DNA from: Brevibacillus sp.
GTDB taxonomy: Bacteria > Bacillota > Bacilli > Brevibacillales > Brevibacillaceae
DNA length: 6,376 nucleotides
NCBI GenBank assembly: GCA_029240815.1
Contig: JARDZO010000302.1
Span: 1-6,376 of the forward strand
Reading direction: 5' to 3'
In this document: in pieces, positions 1 through 6,376 of the stretch
Position numbering within the stretch: position 1 is the first letter of the stretch
Layout: each line of letters starts with the position of its first letter
Position numbers and translations under genes: made by a program
Notes under the pieces: model-generated
Seen by the model: only the letters and a program-made list of their open reading frames with translations
Database searches by the model: none
What the model was told of the DNA's origin: nothing

Positions 1-1016
1 GCCTCCACCGCATTGGCTACCATGTTGTTGATGAGCGAAAGCACCGTGAACACATGATAAGCTTGATGATAGCCTCTCACCGTGCTGTCAAAGTGAATGT
101 CTTTCCCTAGCAGCCCGGCGTATTTCTTGTTTGATCGGACGATGATATCCACGAGCTGGTGTACATCCATGTAATCCGTCATGCTCTCTTCGGAAATGAG
201 CTTGAGCAGACCCGCAAAAATCCGTTGGTTATCTTTTTTGATCTCATGGACTTCCCCTGAAATGATGAGTGCCTGCCTGACAAACTCATCGGAAATGTTA
301 GGGGAGTTGTGGCGAAGCTCTTGCAAGCCTTGGTATAAATCAAAGGATTTGACCGTGATGTTTTCTGCGTTTTGCAATGTTTTTTTGAGGTGAATCGATT
401 CCTCGTACAAATTAGAGATGAGCAGCAGCATATGCTCATTTTGCATTCTCGTCTGCTTTTCCCTCGATTGCGATTCGTAGAGCTTCATCATGTTCAAAAA
501 GCTTAGGACGATAAAGCTGTGGGAAAGCGCGATTACCAGCATTTCCTGGAGAGCCGCCCAAGTGATCATCGTATGGAATGCCCATTGCTGCACGAATAGT
601 TCCGTCAAGTCTGCCAGCACTTCGATGACCATTCCGATGCATGCAATGAGCAAAGTCCGGTTGTAGAAGCGTTCCATTTTCACCAAATAAAACAAAACCG
701 AGTACGTGAAGTAAAAGAAAAAGCTGGAGTAGTGGGCCTCGATGGAAGCAGAGAAATCAAACGATGCTATTGACACCAAATCAAGCAAGATACGGAATCC
801 TACCACGACGGTTCCAGTCAAAAAACCCGGTACAATGGCCGGAGTATTTTGAAATAACAGCAGAAAAAAGAAAAAGGTAGGTGCCCCAAAGCTGATCCGG
901 AATGTTTCGTTGACGGGATAAAATTTCAATTCCCCGGCCACGGGTACCATCACCATCATGAGAGCAAGGATATAAATATCTTTTTTTGCAAGGGAACTGA
1001 TTTTCAATCCTTTCAC
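1..1016 (-). CDS. glnK: Membrane sensor histidine kinase, GlnK-like (3' end cut by window edge)
   Basis: This is probably the glutamine-sensing kinase of a two-component system controlling the divergent glsA-glnT operon. The frame stays open for about 338 codons up to the window edge. Hydrophobic segments lie at about residues 14-30, 43-66, 68-85, 97-113, 120-142 and 150-176, consistent with five or six membrane helices. A charged, coiled-coil-like linker follows (about 178-235). The phosphoacceptor helix reads EVHEIKKDNQRI with the likely phospho-His at 257. The frame ends in NNMVANAVE (330-338), the N box of a GHKL ATPase; the G boxes lie outside the window. B. subtilis has glnK-glnL divergent from glsA-glnT, which supports the name. 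The start is uncertain. GTG at 1016 has a GGAG only 2 nt upstream. TTG at 1007 has the same GGAG at 11 nt. No in-frame ATG lies upstream before 1080. Kinase identity is firm; glnK orthology is inferred from synteny. Confidence 0.85.
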   Translation of the reverse strand, partial: MKGLKISSLAKKDIYILALMMVMVPVAGELKFYPVNETFRISFGAPTFFFFLLLFQNTPAIVPGFLTGTVVVGFRILLDLVSIASFDFSASIEAHYSSFFFYFTYSVLFYLVKMERFYNRTLLIACIGMVIEVLADLTELFVQQWAFHTMITWAALQEMLVIALSHSFIVLSFLNMMKLYESQSREKQTRMQNEHMLLLISNLYEESIHLKKTLQNAENITVKSFDLYQGLQELRHNSPNISDEFVRQALIISGEVHEIKKDNQRIFAGLLKLISEESMTDYMDVHQLVDIIVRSNKKYAGLLGKDIHFDSTVRGYHQAYHVFTVLSLINNMVANAVE

Positions 1017-1122
1017 TTCTCCATTTCTTTCTAAAAATCGTCTCCTCTCATCCCTATTATTCTTATCTAAAAAACATAGGAAGAACAAGCGTAGAAAAAA
1101 TATTTATATAACTACCGAGGAT

Positions 1123-1167
1123 AATCTGTGACTTCTCGTTTGATTCTGTAGGTTGGGTGATACTGTG
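1123..1167 (+). promoter_or_regulatory. Three copies of an A-W-W-CTGT-R element, candidate activator sites
   Basis: Three similar octamers lie in the same orientation upstream of glsA: AATCTGTG (1123-1130), ATTCTGTA (1143-1150) and ATACTGTG (1160-1167). Their start-to-start spacings are 20 and 17 bp, so they fall on roughly one face of the helix. B. subtilis GlnL is reported to bind a tandem TTTTGT-type repeat upstream of glsA-glnT, and these copies share its TGT core and direct-repeat layout. They are not the published sequence, no exact TTTTGT tandem is present in 1017-1252, and short A/T-rich repeats can arise by chance. Confidence 0.3.
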
Positions 1168-1191
1168 TACGTATGTGCGCTAAAGAAAGAG

Positions 1192-1205
1192 TGGAAGCGC
1201 TTTCG
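1192..1205 (+). promoter_or_regulatory. cre-like CcpA site upstream of glsA
   Basis: TGGAAGCGCTTTCG differs from the ideal palindromic cre sequence TGAAAGCGCTTTCA at two positions and keeps the AGCGCTTT centre intact. It ends 47 bp before the glsA start codon, where CcpA binding typically blocks initiation or elongation. The same bases form a 6-bp perfect stem, GAAGCG (1194-1199) with CGCTTC (1204-1209), around a CTTT loop, so the site would also be a small hairpin in the 5' leader. Carbon-catabolite control of a glutamine-degrading operon is plausible. The site call comes from consensus matching only. Confidence 0.5.
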
Positions 1206-1239
1206 CTTCTCTTGTCAGCATGCAAAGGGGCGGGTTTGG

Positions 1240-1245
1240 GGAGGG
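1240..1245 (+). promoter_or_regulatory. glsA ribosome binding site that fixes the start codon
   Basis: GGAGGG lies 7 nt before ATG at 1253. An in-frame ATG at 1220 would add 11 residues but has no Shine-Dalgarno sequence in front of it (the preceding bases are CTTGTCAGC). The downstream ATG is therefore the better start. Confidence 0.8.
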
Positions 1246-1252
1246 AACGAAC

Positions 1253-2242
1253 ATGGTTCAAGCGGTACGGGAAGACGGCACAAAACAGCATGTGCAAAGA
1301 CTGGAGAGATTAGAGCAATGGGTGGCTGAATGTCGTTCTGAGGCTGCGAGGGGACGATGCGCGAGCTATATACCTGCATTGCAGCGGGTTGATCCCGCAC
1401 AGTTGGGTATCTGTATCATCGAGCCGACCGGAAAAATGACGGCATCCGGCGATTGGGAAACACCATTCACGATGCAAAGCATTTCAAAGGTAATCAGCTT
1501 GATTGCCGCGTGCTGCCATCATGGCATTCCCTATGTGCTGGAGCGAGTGGATCTGGAACCGACAGGTGACGCGTTCAATTCGATCATTCGTTTGGAAATG
1601 CACAAGCCGGGTAAACCCTTTAACCCCATGATTAATGCGGGAGCTATTACAGTCGCTTCGCTTCTCCCGGGAAAATCTCCAGAACAAAAGCTGGCTTATG
1701 CAAACAGAATTTTCCAAAAGCTTACAGGCACACTTCCCATCGTGAACGAGGAAGTATTTCGCTCCGAATGGACAACCTCCAATCGGAACAGAGCCCTCTC
1801 CCACTATTTAAAAGATACTGGCTTTCTGGAATGCGAGGTAGAGGAAGCGCTGGAAGTCTATTTAAAGCTATGCTCGATCGAAGTAGATTCCCAGCAAATC
1901 GCCTTGATTGGATTGATCTTGGTCCTTGACGGTTTCCATCCGATCCGGCAGGAACAGATCCTCCCGAAACAGGTAGTCAGGCTGGCCAAGGCCTTGATGC
2001 TCACTTGCGGGATGTACGATGCTTCCGGCAAATTCGCGGCTTATGTGGGGCTTCCTGCCAAGAGCGGAGTATCGGGCGGGATTCTGACCATGGTCCCTCC
2101 CAAGCAATATGCCGCTTCCCCCTTTCCAGACGGATGTGGGATTGGCCTGTTCGGGCCTGCCATAGATGAGTGCGGGAATAGTGTTGCCGGCGTTTCTTTG
2201 CTGAAACATATCGCGCAGGAATGGGATCTCAGCATTTTTTAG
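1253..2242 (+). CDS. glsA: Glutaminase GlsA
   Basis: Hydrolyses L-glutamine to L-glutamate and ammonia in the cytoplasm. The product is 329 residues from ATG 1253, the usual length for the bacterial serine-dependent glutaminase family (beta-lactamase-like fold; B. subtilis YbgJ, E. coli YbaS). Visible family motifs are the catalytic S-x-x-K in MQSISK (Ser76, Lys79), KPFNPMINAGAI at about 122-133 (substrate-binding Asn residues), RNRALSHYLKDTG at about 178-190, EVYLKLCSIEV with Tyr203, GMYDASG with Tyr255, AKSGVSGG with Val273, and GNSVAG near the C-terminus. Nothing is truncated. It is the first gene of an operon with the symporter, whose start is 27 bp past the stop, and the cre-like site lies in its leader. 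An N-terminally longer form from ATG 1220 is possible but less likely. Confidence 0.95.
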   Translation: MVQAVREDGTKQHVQRLERLEQWVAECRSEAARGRCASYIPALQRVDPAQLGICIIEPTGKMTASGDWETPFTMQSISKVISLIAACCHHGIPYVLERVDLEPTGDAFNSIIRLEMHKPGKPFNPMINAGAITVASLLPGKSPEQKLAYANRIFQKLTGTLPIVNEEVFRSEWTTSNRNRALSHYLKDTGFLECEVEEALEVYLKLCSIEVDSQQIALIGLILVLDGFHPIRQEQILPKQVVRLAKALMLTCGMYDASGKFAAYVGLPAKSGVSGGILTMVPPKQYAASPFPDGCGIGLFGPAIDECGNSVAGVSLLKHIAQEWDLSIF

Positions 2243-2269
2243 ACAAAATCATCAATATGAGGTGACATC

Positions 2270-3706
2270 ATGCAGCAAATCCTTCAAGATTTGATCGGTT
2301 CTCTGAACGACTTTTTGTGGTCCAATGTCCTCATCATCATGCTAATCATTGTCGGCTTGATATTCACCTACAAGGGCAAATTCTTGCAAATTCGCATGTT
2401 CAAAGATATGGTAGAGGCGATTAAAGAAGGAAAAACGGGTTCAAAAGATGGGATATCCCCTTTTCAAGCCTTCTGTATCAGCATGGCAGCACGCGTCGGC
2501 ACCGGGAATATTACGGGGATTGCGATTGCCGTGTCTTTGGGGGGACCTGGCTCCGTATTCTGGATGTGGATCATTGCGATTATCGGATCAGCGTCCAGCT
2601 TTGTGGAGAGCACGCTTGCCCAAATCTATAAGATCAAGGACAAAGATGGCTTCCGCGGCGGCCCTGCATACTACATGGAAAAAGGATTGAAGAAACGCTG
2701 GATGGGCGCTCTGTTTGCTATTTTGATCACCCTGTCCTTTGGCCTCGTCTTTAATGCGGTTCAGTCCAATACCATTACCGTAGCTTTCGAAAACTCGTTT
2801 GGCACAGACCGTTTGACGCTCGGCATCATCATGGCGATCGCCTTCGCCGTCATCATCTTCGGCGGCGTCAAGCGCATCGCGAAAATGTCTGAGTACATCG
2901 TCATCGTCTTAGCCGTTTTGTACATCAGCATGGCGTTGTTCATCATCCTGATGAACCTGGGCAAGATGCCCGAAGTCCTCTCCCTCATTGTGAAAAATGC
3001 ATTTGGGTTTGATCAGGTAGCCGGCGGTACACTGGGCGCCGCTGTCCTGCATGGGGTAAAACGCGGCCTTTTCTCCAATGAGGCCGGGATGGGGAGTGCG
3101 CCGAACGCTGCGGCGACGGCAACGACCAGCCACCCTGTGAAGCAAGGACTCATTCAAGCATTTGGCGTTTTGACCGATACGCTGATCATTTGCACAAGCA
3201 CGGCTTTCATCATTTTGCTTTCGGATGCCTACAAGCAGCCGGGGTTGAGCGGGATTGAGCTTTCCCAGGCAGCCCTGAGCACTCATATCGGCCCGTGGGC
3301 TTCTGCATTCCTTGCCATCATGGTTTTCTTGTTTGCGTTCAGTACATTGATCGGCAACTATTACTATGGGGAGACTAATATCGAATTTTTGAAGACGAAC
3401 AAAGCATGGCTCATGCTGTACAGAATCAGCGTGCTTGGCATGGTCCTGTTCGGAGCGGTAGCAAAGGTCCAGCTCGTGTGGGATTTGGCCGATTTGTTCA
3501 TGGGCTTTATGGTGATCGTCAACCTAATCGCCATCTTCTTCCTGTCGAGGGTTGCCTTTGCTGCCTTGCATGATTATGTGGTGCAGAAAAAAGCGGGGAA
3601 AAATCCTGTGTTTTATCAAGACAGCATCCAAGGCCTCGAAAATGCGGAAGCGTGGGATCTCTCTCCTGTGCCCGACTTTTCGCCCAGAAAGAGCGAAATA
3701 TCATAA
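2270..3706 (+). CDS. glnT: Sodium/alanine (glutamine) symporter, AgcS family, GlnT-like
   Basis: An integral membrane transporter of the alanine or glycine:cation symporter family. Its coupling to glutaminase and the B. subtilis precedent make sodium-driven glutamine uptake the likely role. The 478-residue length is normal. About eleven hydrophobic helices can be traced, from about residue 17 to about 427. Family hallmarks are MAARVGTGNITGIAIA (72-87), GGPGSVFWMW (91-100), FVESTLAQIYK (111-121), FRGGPAYYMEKGL (128-140), GLFSNEAGMGSAPNAAATA (266-284) and GNYYYGETN (362-370). The C-terminal tail after about 435 is hydrophilic and cytosolic in related proteins. GAGGTGA (2259-2265) sits 4 nt before the ATG. 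It is the second and last gene of the glsA operon. AgcS paralogues for alanine or glycine look very similar, so substrate choice rests on context. Confidence 0.93.
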   Translation: MQQILQDLIGSLNDFLWSNVLIIMLIIVGLIFTYKGKFLQIRMFKDMVEAIKEGKTGSKDGISPFQAFCISMAARVGTGNITGIAIAVSLGGPGSVFWMWIIAIIGSASSFVESTLAQIYKIKDKDGFRGGPAYYMEKGLKKRWMGALFAILITLSFGLVFNAVQSNTITVAFENSFGTDRLTLGIIMAIAFAVIIFGGVKRIAKMSEYIVIVLAVLYISMALFIILMNLGKMPEVLSLIVKNAFGFDQVAGGTLGAAVLHGVKRGLFSNEAGMGSAPNAAATATTSHPVKQGLIQAFGVLTDTLIICTSTAFIILLSDAYKQPGLSGIELSQAALSTHIGPWASAFLAIMVFLFAFSTLIGNYYYGETNIEFLKTNKAWLMLYRISVLGMVLFGAVAKVQLVWDLADLFMGFMVIVNLIAIFFLSRVAFAALHDYVVQKKAGKNPVFYQDSIQGLENAEAWDLSPVPDFSPRKSEIS

Positions 3707-3738
3707 AGACAGAGCCCGTCCGCTTGACGTTAATGAAC

Positions 3739-3800
3739 TCCTTCCAAATGGATTGGACGATCGTTTCTGCCAAATAACCGATCGTCTATTCCAGGAAGGA
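3739..3800. repeat. 62-bp imperfect palindrome downstream of glnT
   Basis: The outer arms TCCTTCC (3739-3745) and GGAAGGA (3794-3800) are perfect complements. Inside them GGA (3750-3752) pairs with TCC (3790-3792), and an 8-bp perfect pair GACGATCG (3756-3763) / CGATCGTC (3779-3786) closes a 15-nt loop. Small bulges of 3-4 nt separate the blocks. No T-run follows on either strand, so it does not look like a standard intrinsic terminator. It could act as a 3' mRNA stabiliser for the glsA-glnT transcript, be one copy of a dispersed palindromic repeat, or bind a protein. Confidence 0.6.
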
Positions 3801-3828
3801 ACGCTCTCATGAAATAGAAATGGAAACA

Positions 3829-3856
3829 GCCAAACCGGAGCATGTCCCGGCTTGGC
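3829..3856. terminator. Probable bidirectional intrinsic terminator between convergent genes
   Basis: GCCAA (3829-3833) pairs with TTGGC (3852-3856) and, after one A/C mismatch, CCGG (3835-3838) pairs with CCGG (3847-3850), leaving an 8-nt loop. The plus-strand side continues into CTTCTTGATTCATCTTTTC, and the minus-strand side into TGTTTCCATTTCTATTTC. Both are pyrimidine-rich, though neither is a pure T-tract. It lies 122 bp past the glnT stop and 25 bp past the stop of the convergent cytochrome gene, so it probably serves the latter best. Confidence 0.6.
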
Positions 3857-3881
3857 CTTCTTGATTCATCTTTTCAACATT

Positions 3882-5837
3882 TCATTTTAGCAGAAGCAAG
3901 TATTTGATTAACGCCTCTTGCTCCTCTCGTGTAAACCCAGTGGTCTCGTCCACCCAGAATTCATGACCGATGCCTTGCACGTGAACCTGCTGCAAGTTGG
4001 CAGATCGGTTGGCGACAATTACCTTTTCTCTCAGCTTCTTATCCATGAGCGCACGCAAGCTGTTTGCCGGATCGGGCTGGATCCCCTTGGCCAGGGTTCC
4101 CGGATAACCGAGCTGTTTCTTCGCGTCTGGTCCTACCATTACCCCTCCGTCATGCAAATAAGGCGCAGTCCAGTACAATCCGATCAGACTGGGTGTCTTG
4201 TATCCCCCCGGAGAGTTCCCTTTGGCAAAGGCCAAGTTGATTTGCTCAGGATCAAGCATGTCCGTGGGAACCTTCAAGACTTTGGCGTTTGGCGGCACGG
4301 GAACCGGAGTATCCGGCGAGTAGATCGTTGCTTCTCCCCAGATTTTTTCCGTTGCCTTCAGCGCTTGCGCCCGGGATGGATCGGTACCGATTTCCGGCGC
4401 CGGAACGATCCGATTGTTGGTGTAAAAATCGCCTGCATGACACTTGATGCACGACGCTCGTTGGAATACGTCACGGCCTATTTCCAGTGTAGCCGCATCA
4501 GCCGTTATAGGCGGTTTAGGCGGCACGAGCTTGTTTTGCCAGGCGGACATCGCGTTGTTTTGTTCGTTTACCTTGGTATTGGGCGAACTGACGATCAGCC
4601 CGTCAGGAGCAATTAGCGTCGCTTTCGGAAACGAAGGCGGCAAGATCGCCTGGTTTACTCCTGGCGTTCCCGGTGTCGGGTCCACTTTTGCGAAGAACTC
4701 TGACGGTTTTATCCCTTCCGACGGCGAATAGCGGTATTTGGGATTGGCTGCATTTTGCAGAATCGTTCCGATGTACACTTCCTTGTCGATGCCGAACAGC
4801 TCACGGCTGACTTCCGACTGCGAAAGAGAATCCGAATTTTGCGCATGTACGTTGTTGTTGAAGGTACTCAATCCTTTAAACGGCCCAGCCATGGCATGTC
4901 CACTCCAGCCGTACGGAAAATCACCCATCGTAAACGAATCGGGAATTTGCGCCGGATTGCTTTTCATGTCAATCGTGGAATCGAAATTCCCTTTGGGCCA
5001 TTTCAACGCATTCGCGTCTACCGCTTCTTCCAACGCTTTCGGATCAGGCAAAGGTGCCTTTTTCCCATCGCTGGTCTCAACTGTCCGATCCAGATTGTTC
5101 AGGTACTTTTGCAGAGACTCGATATCCGTATGCGTAAAGTAGGCTGCCGAATTGGTTCCCATGGCTATGAACAAGCCTGCGTTCAAGTCTGCATTTGGCG
5201 CCCCCTCGATGATCTGTCTGGTATCCCGATCCACCGTCGCGTGACAGGCGGCACACGAAATCCCGGCTTTCCAGGTTCCTTCCGATTGCTTGAGCGGCAT
5301 GCCAAGAACTTGATTCCACCCTTTGGGAACATCCAATCCCGTATCCACTTTCATCCCTTTTTTAAAGGTTTGGCCTCCGATGGTTACGGTCTTTGCAAGT
5401 TCCACCTGCAGGTTGGTTGTCCCTTCGCCGTTCAGTTCCTCTATCGCCTTTCTCACGTTGGCAAGTGTAAGGGGGCCGTTAAAAGCTCCCATGATGTCGG
5501 TGATGAACACTTCGTTGCCGAACGTTTCTTCATAGAACGCTTTTTTTCCCAAATCAATGAGCGCCTGATCTATTTTCACGGCTCCGTTCTGCCCAGACAG
5601 CATCGCCCGTCCTTGTTGGGTTTTCAGCAACTCTGCCGCTTCTTTTTGGCTGATCGTCCGTCCCCATAGGTCATAAGCGGGTTCGTTTTCACCAGAGTTT
5701 TGCTGTGGATCAGCAGATAGACGCAGACGAGCGCTCGTGGCTTCGGCCTGTTTTTGCTTTGCGTAGGTGATGCCCAGATTGACCAATATAACAAAGGAAA
5801 CGATAAGGAATGCGATCCAGTACGTTTTTATTCTCAT
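3882..5837 (-). CDS. Dihaem c-type cytochrome, cytochrome c peroxidase/MauG-like, membrane-anchored or exported
   Basis: A 651-residue protein with an N-terminal hydrophobic segment (about 6-25) after a short basic start. This segment is a signal anchor or a cleavable signal, so the protein acts outside the membrane. There is no lipobox cysteine. Two haem-binding motifs are present: CAACH (195-199) and CIKCH (463-467). The C-terminal part (about 445-650) resembles the haem domain of dihaem cytochrome c peroxidases: LEIGRDVF before the second motif, EIGTDPSRA (482-490), then YKTPSLIGLYWTAPYLHDGG (546-565) with His562. The region between the haems carries further His residues (236, 313, 331) as possible axial ligands. 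Length far exceeds the roughly 330-350 residues of ordinary peroxidases. Size and first-haem position recall RoxA-type oxygenases, but the substrate is unknown. GGGAG ends 7 nt before ATG 5837. The 76-bp upstream gap (5838-5913) is AT-rich, with no convincing promoter pair. Confidence 0.9.
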   Translation of the reverse strand: MRIKTYWIAFLIVSFVILVNLGITYAKQKQAEATSARLRLSADPQQNSGENEPAYDLWGRTISQKEAAELLKTQQGRAMLSGQNGAVKIDQALIDLGKKAFYEETFGNEVFITDIMGAFNGPLTLANVRKAIEELNGEGTTNLQVELAKTVTIGGQTFKKGMKVDTGLDVPKGWNQVLGMPLKQSEGTWKAGISCAACHATVDRDTRQIIEGAPNADLNAGLFIAMGTNSAAYFTHTDIESLQKYLNNLDRTVETSDGKKAPLPDPKALEEAVDANALKWPKGNFDSTIDMKSNPAQIPDSFTMGDFPYGWSGHAMAGPFKGLSTFNNNVHAQNSDSLSQSEVSRELFGIDKEVYIGTILQNAANPKYRYSPSEGIKPSEFFAKVDPTPGTPGVNQAILPPSFPKATLIAPDGLIVSSPNTKVNEQNNAMSAWQNKLVPPKPPITADAATLEIGRDVFQRASCIKCHAGDFYTNNRIVPAPEIGTDPSRAQALKATEKIWGEATIYSPDTPVPVPPNAKVLKVPTDMLDPEQINLAFAKGNSPGGYKTPSLIGLYWTAPYLHDGGVMVGPDAKKQLGYPGTLAKGIQPDPANSLRALMDKKLREKVIVANRSANLQQVHVQGIGHEFWVDETTGFTREEQEALIKYLLLLK

Positions 5838-5913
5838 GATTGTTCTCCCTTAAGTTGGAATGCGGAATCAATCATATTTTTGTATATTGGATCAAAATTA
5901 TTCCTTTCGTTTC

Positions 5914-6355
5914 CTAAATTCTCCATATAAGATGTTTTTTACATTTGTGGCCGGGGACGTGCCGGACTGCACGAAGGTTTTTAACATCCGTCACTTCCGA
6001 TAGCTTCATCAGGTAACAGCACTCCTCCCTACCCATGTGGTCCGGGATCAGCGGAGTCAAAGTCCCTATCAGTTGCTCGCTCAAGCGCAGCTCTTCCAAT
6101 TCTTCGAGGAACTTGGAAAACAATAGTATTTCCCATTCCGCCTCTTGATCAAAACGCGTCAAAGCGGGAAACTGCTGCATGTTGGAGCGCTTGCATCAAT
6201 AAACGGTCGTAAGCGGAAATGAAAAAGAACGCCTGATGGCTGTCCGCTTCCGCTTGCCGGGGGAACATATTGTAAATCATGCGGGCGTGATCCCCGAGAA
6301 TTTGCAGCCAAAATCGATGCTCAAACAATGCCGTCAGCTGATACGTTCCTTCCAA
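5914..6355 (-). pseudogene. DUF2935-family gene, disrupted by internal deletion and frameshift
   Basis: Two overlapping frames read as the two ends of one DUF2935 protein (a Bacillales family of unknown function, typically about 250-280 residues as I recall it). From TTG 6355 the first frame gives the N-terminal signature LFEHRFWLQILGDHARMIY, continues through FFISAYDRLLMQAL and stops at 6149-6151. The second frame (ATG 6180, stop at 5914-5916) gives the C-terminal signature FPALTRFDQEAE, then FLEELEELRLSEQLIGTL and DHMGREECCYLMKLSEV. The middle of the domain is absent: the halves meet within about 30 bp in different frames, and only about 147 codons span the locus. The last 24 or so residues (from DVKNLRAVRH) look unlike the family and may be out-of-frame read-through. 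The C-terminal piece could still be made as an 88-residue protein, but no Shine-Dalgarno sequence was seen for it. Confidence 0.72.
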
Positions 6356-6361
6356 GACCTT

Positions 6362-6367
6362 CCCTCC
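6362..6367 (-). promoter_or_regulatory. Ribosome binding site for a TTG start of the DUF2935 remnant
   Basis: On the minus strand GGAGGG lies 6 nt before TTG at 6355-6353, good spacing for initiation. The frame is also open upstream to the window edge, so a start beyond the window cannot be excluded. The Shine-Dalgarno placement favours the TTG. Confidence 0.55.
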
Positions 6368-6376
6368 GGTTTCAGC

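Noticed and set aside
436..642. Short minus-strand frames within 179-642
   Set aside because: They are other frames of the kinase gene, whose own frame is continuous from 1016 to the window edge.
1140..1166. Possible sigma-A promoter for glsA: TTGATT (1140) with TACTGT (1161)
   Set aside because: The spacer is only 15 bp and the -10 matches consensus at three of six bases, too weak to report as a feature.
1220..1252. Upstream ATG adding 11 residues to glutaminase
   Set aside because: No Shine-Dalgarno sequence, whereas ATG 1253 has GGAGGG at 7 nt.
3918..4616. A 232-codon plus-strand open frame antisense to the 3' end of the cytochrome gene
   Set aside because: No ribosome binding site and no recognisable domain, and it lies wholly opposite a well-supported gene.
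4755..5669. A 304-codon plus-strand open frame antisense to the cytochrome gene
   Set aside because: Its translation is rich in Arg, His and Ile in a pattern typical of antisense shadow, shows no family motif, and the minus-strand frame carries two CxxCH motifs and a good ribosome binding site.
5860..5915. Possible promoter for the cytochrome gene in the AT-rich gap (minus-strand TATGAT and TATACA boxes)
   Set aside because: No acceptable -35 at 16-18 bp from either box.

Overview
The window looks like chromosomal DNA of an endospore-forming Bacillales member, most likely Brevibacillus or a close Paenibacillaceae relative. This rests on moderate GC content, strong GGAGG-type ribosome binding sites, a DUF2935-type protein remnant, and the gene order of the Bacillus subtilis glnK / glsA-glnT locus. 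The genus is an inference from remembered protein families; no search was run.

The left half (1-3706) is a glutamine-utilisation locus. A membrane sensor histidine kinase runs leftward out of the window (1-1016, minus strand, cut inside its ATPase domain). Divergent from it, after a 236-bp control region, is a two-gene plus-strand operon: glutaminase glsA (1253-2242), then 27 bp later an AgcS-family sodium/amino-acid symporter, glnT (2270-3706). In B. subtilis the divergent GlnK-GlnL two-component system senses glutamine and activates glsA-glnT. The same arrangement suggests the same logic here: the kinase senses, GlnT imports glutamine, and GlsA converts it to glutamate and ammonia. The response-regulator partner would lie beyond the left edge. 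The control region holds a CcpA cre-like palindrome and three spaced copies of an A-W-W-CTGT-R element.

The middle intergenic region (3707-3881), between convergent genes, holds a 62-bp imperfect palindrome and a separate GC-rich hairpin that probably terminates transcription from both sides.

The right half holds a minus-strand gene (3882-5837) for a 651-residue exported or membrane-anchored c-type cytochrome. It has two CxxCH haem sites and a C-terminal domain like dihaem cytochrome c peroxidase/MauG. Its size and its long N-terminal region recall RoxA-type dihaem oxygenases. Upstream of it on the same strand (5914-6355) is a broken DUF2935-family gene. Its N-terminal and C-terminal parts lie in different frames, and most of the central region appears to be missing.

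No RNA gene, CRISPR array, insertion sequence or phage gene was recognised. The most unusual items are the large dihaem cytochrome, the internally deleted DUF2935 gene and the 62-bp palindrome. No clear evidence was found for a wholly new multi-gene system.
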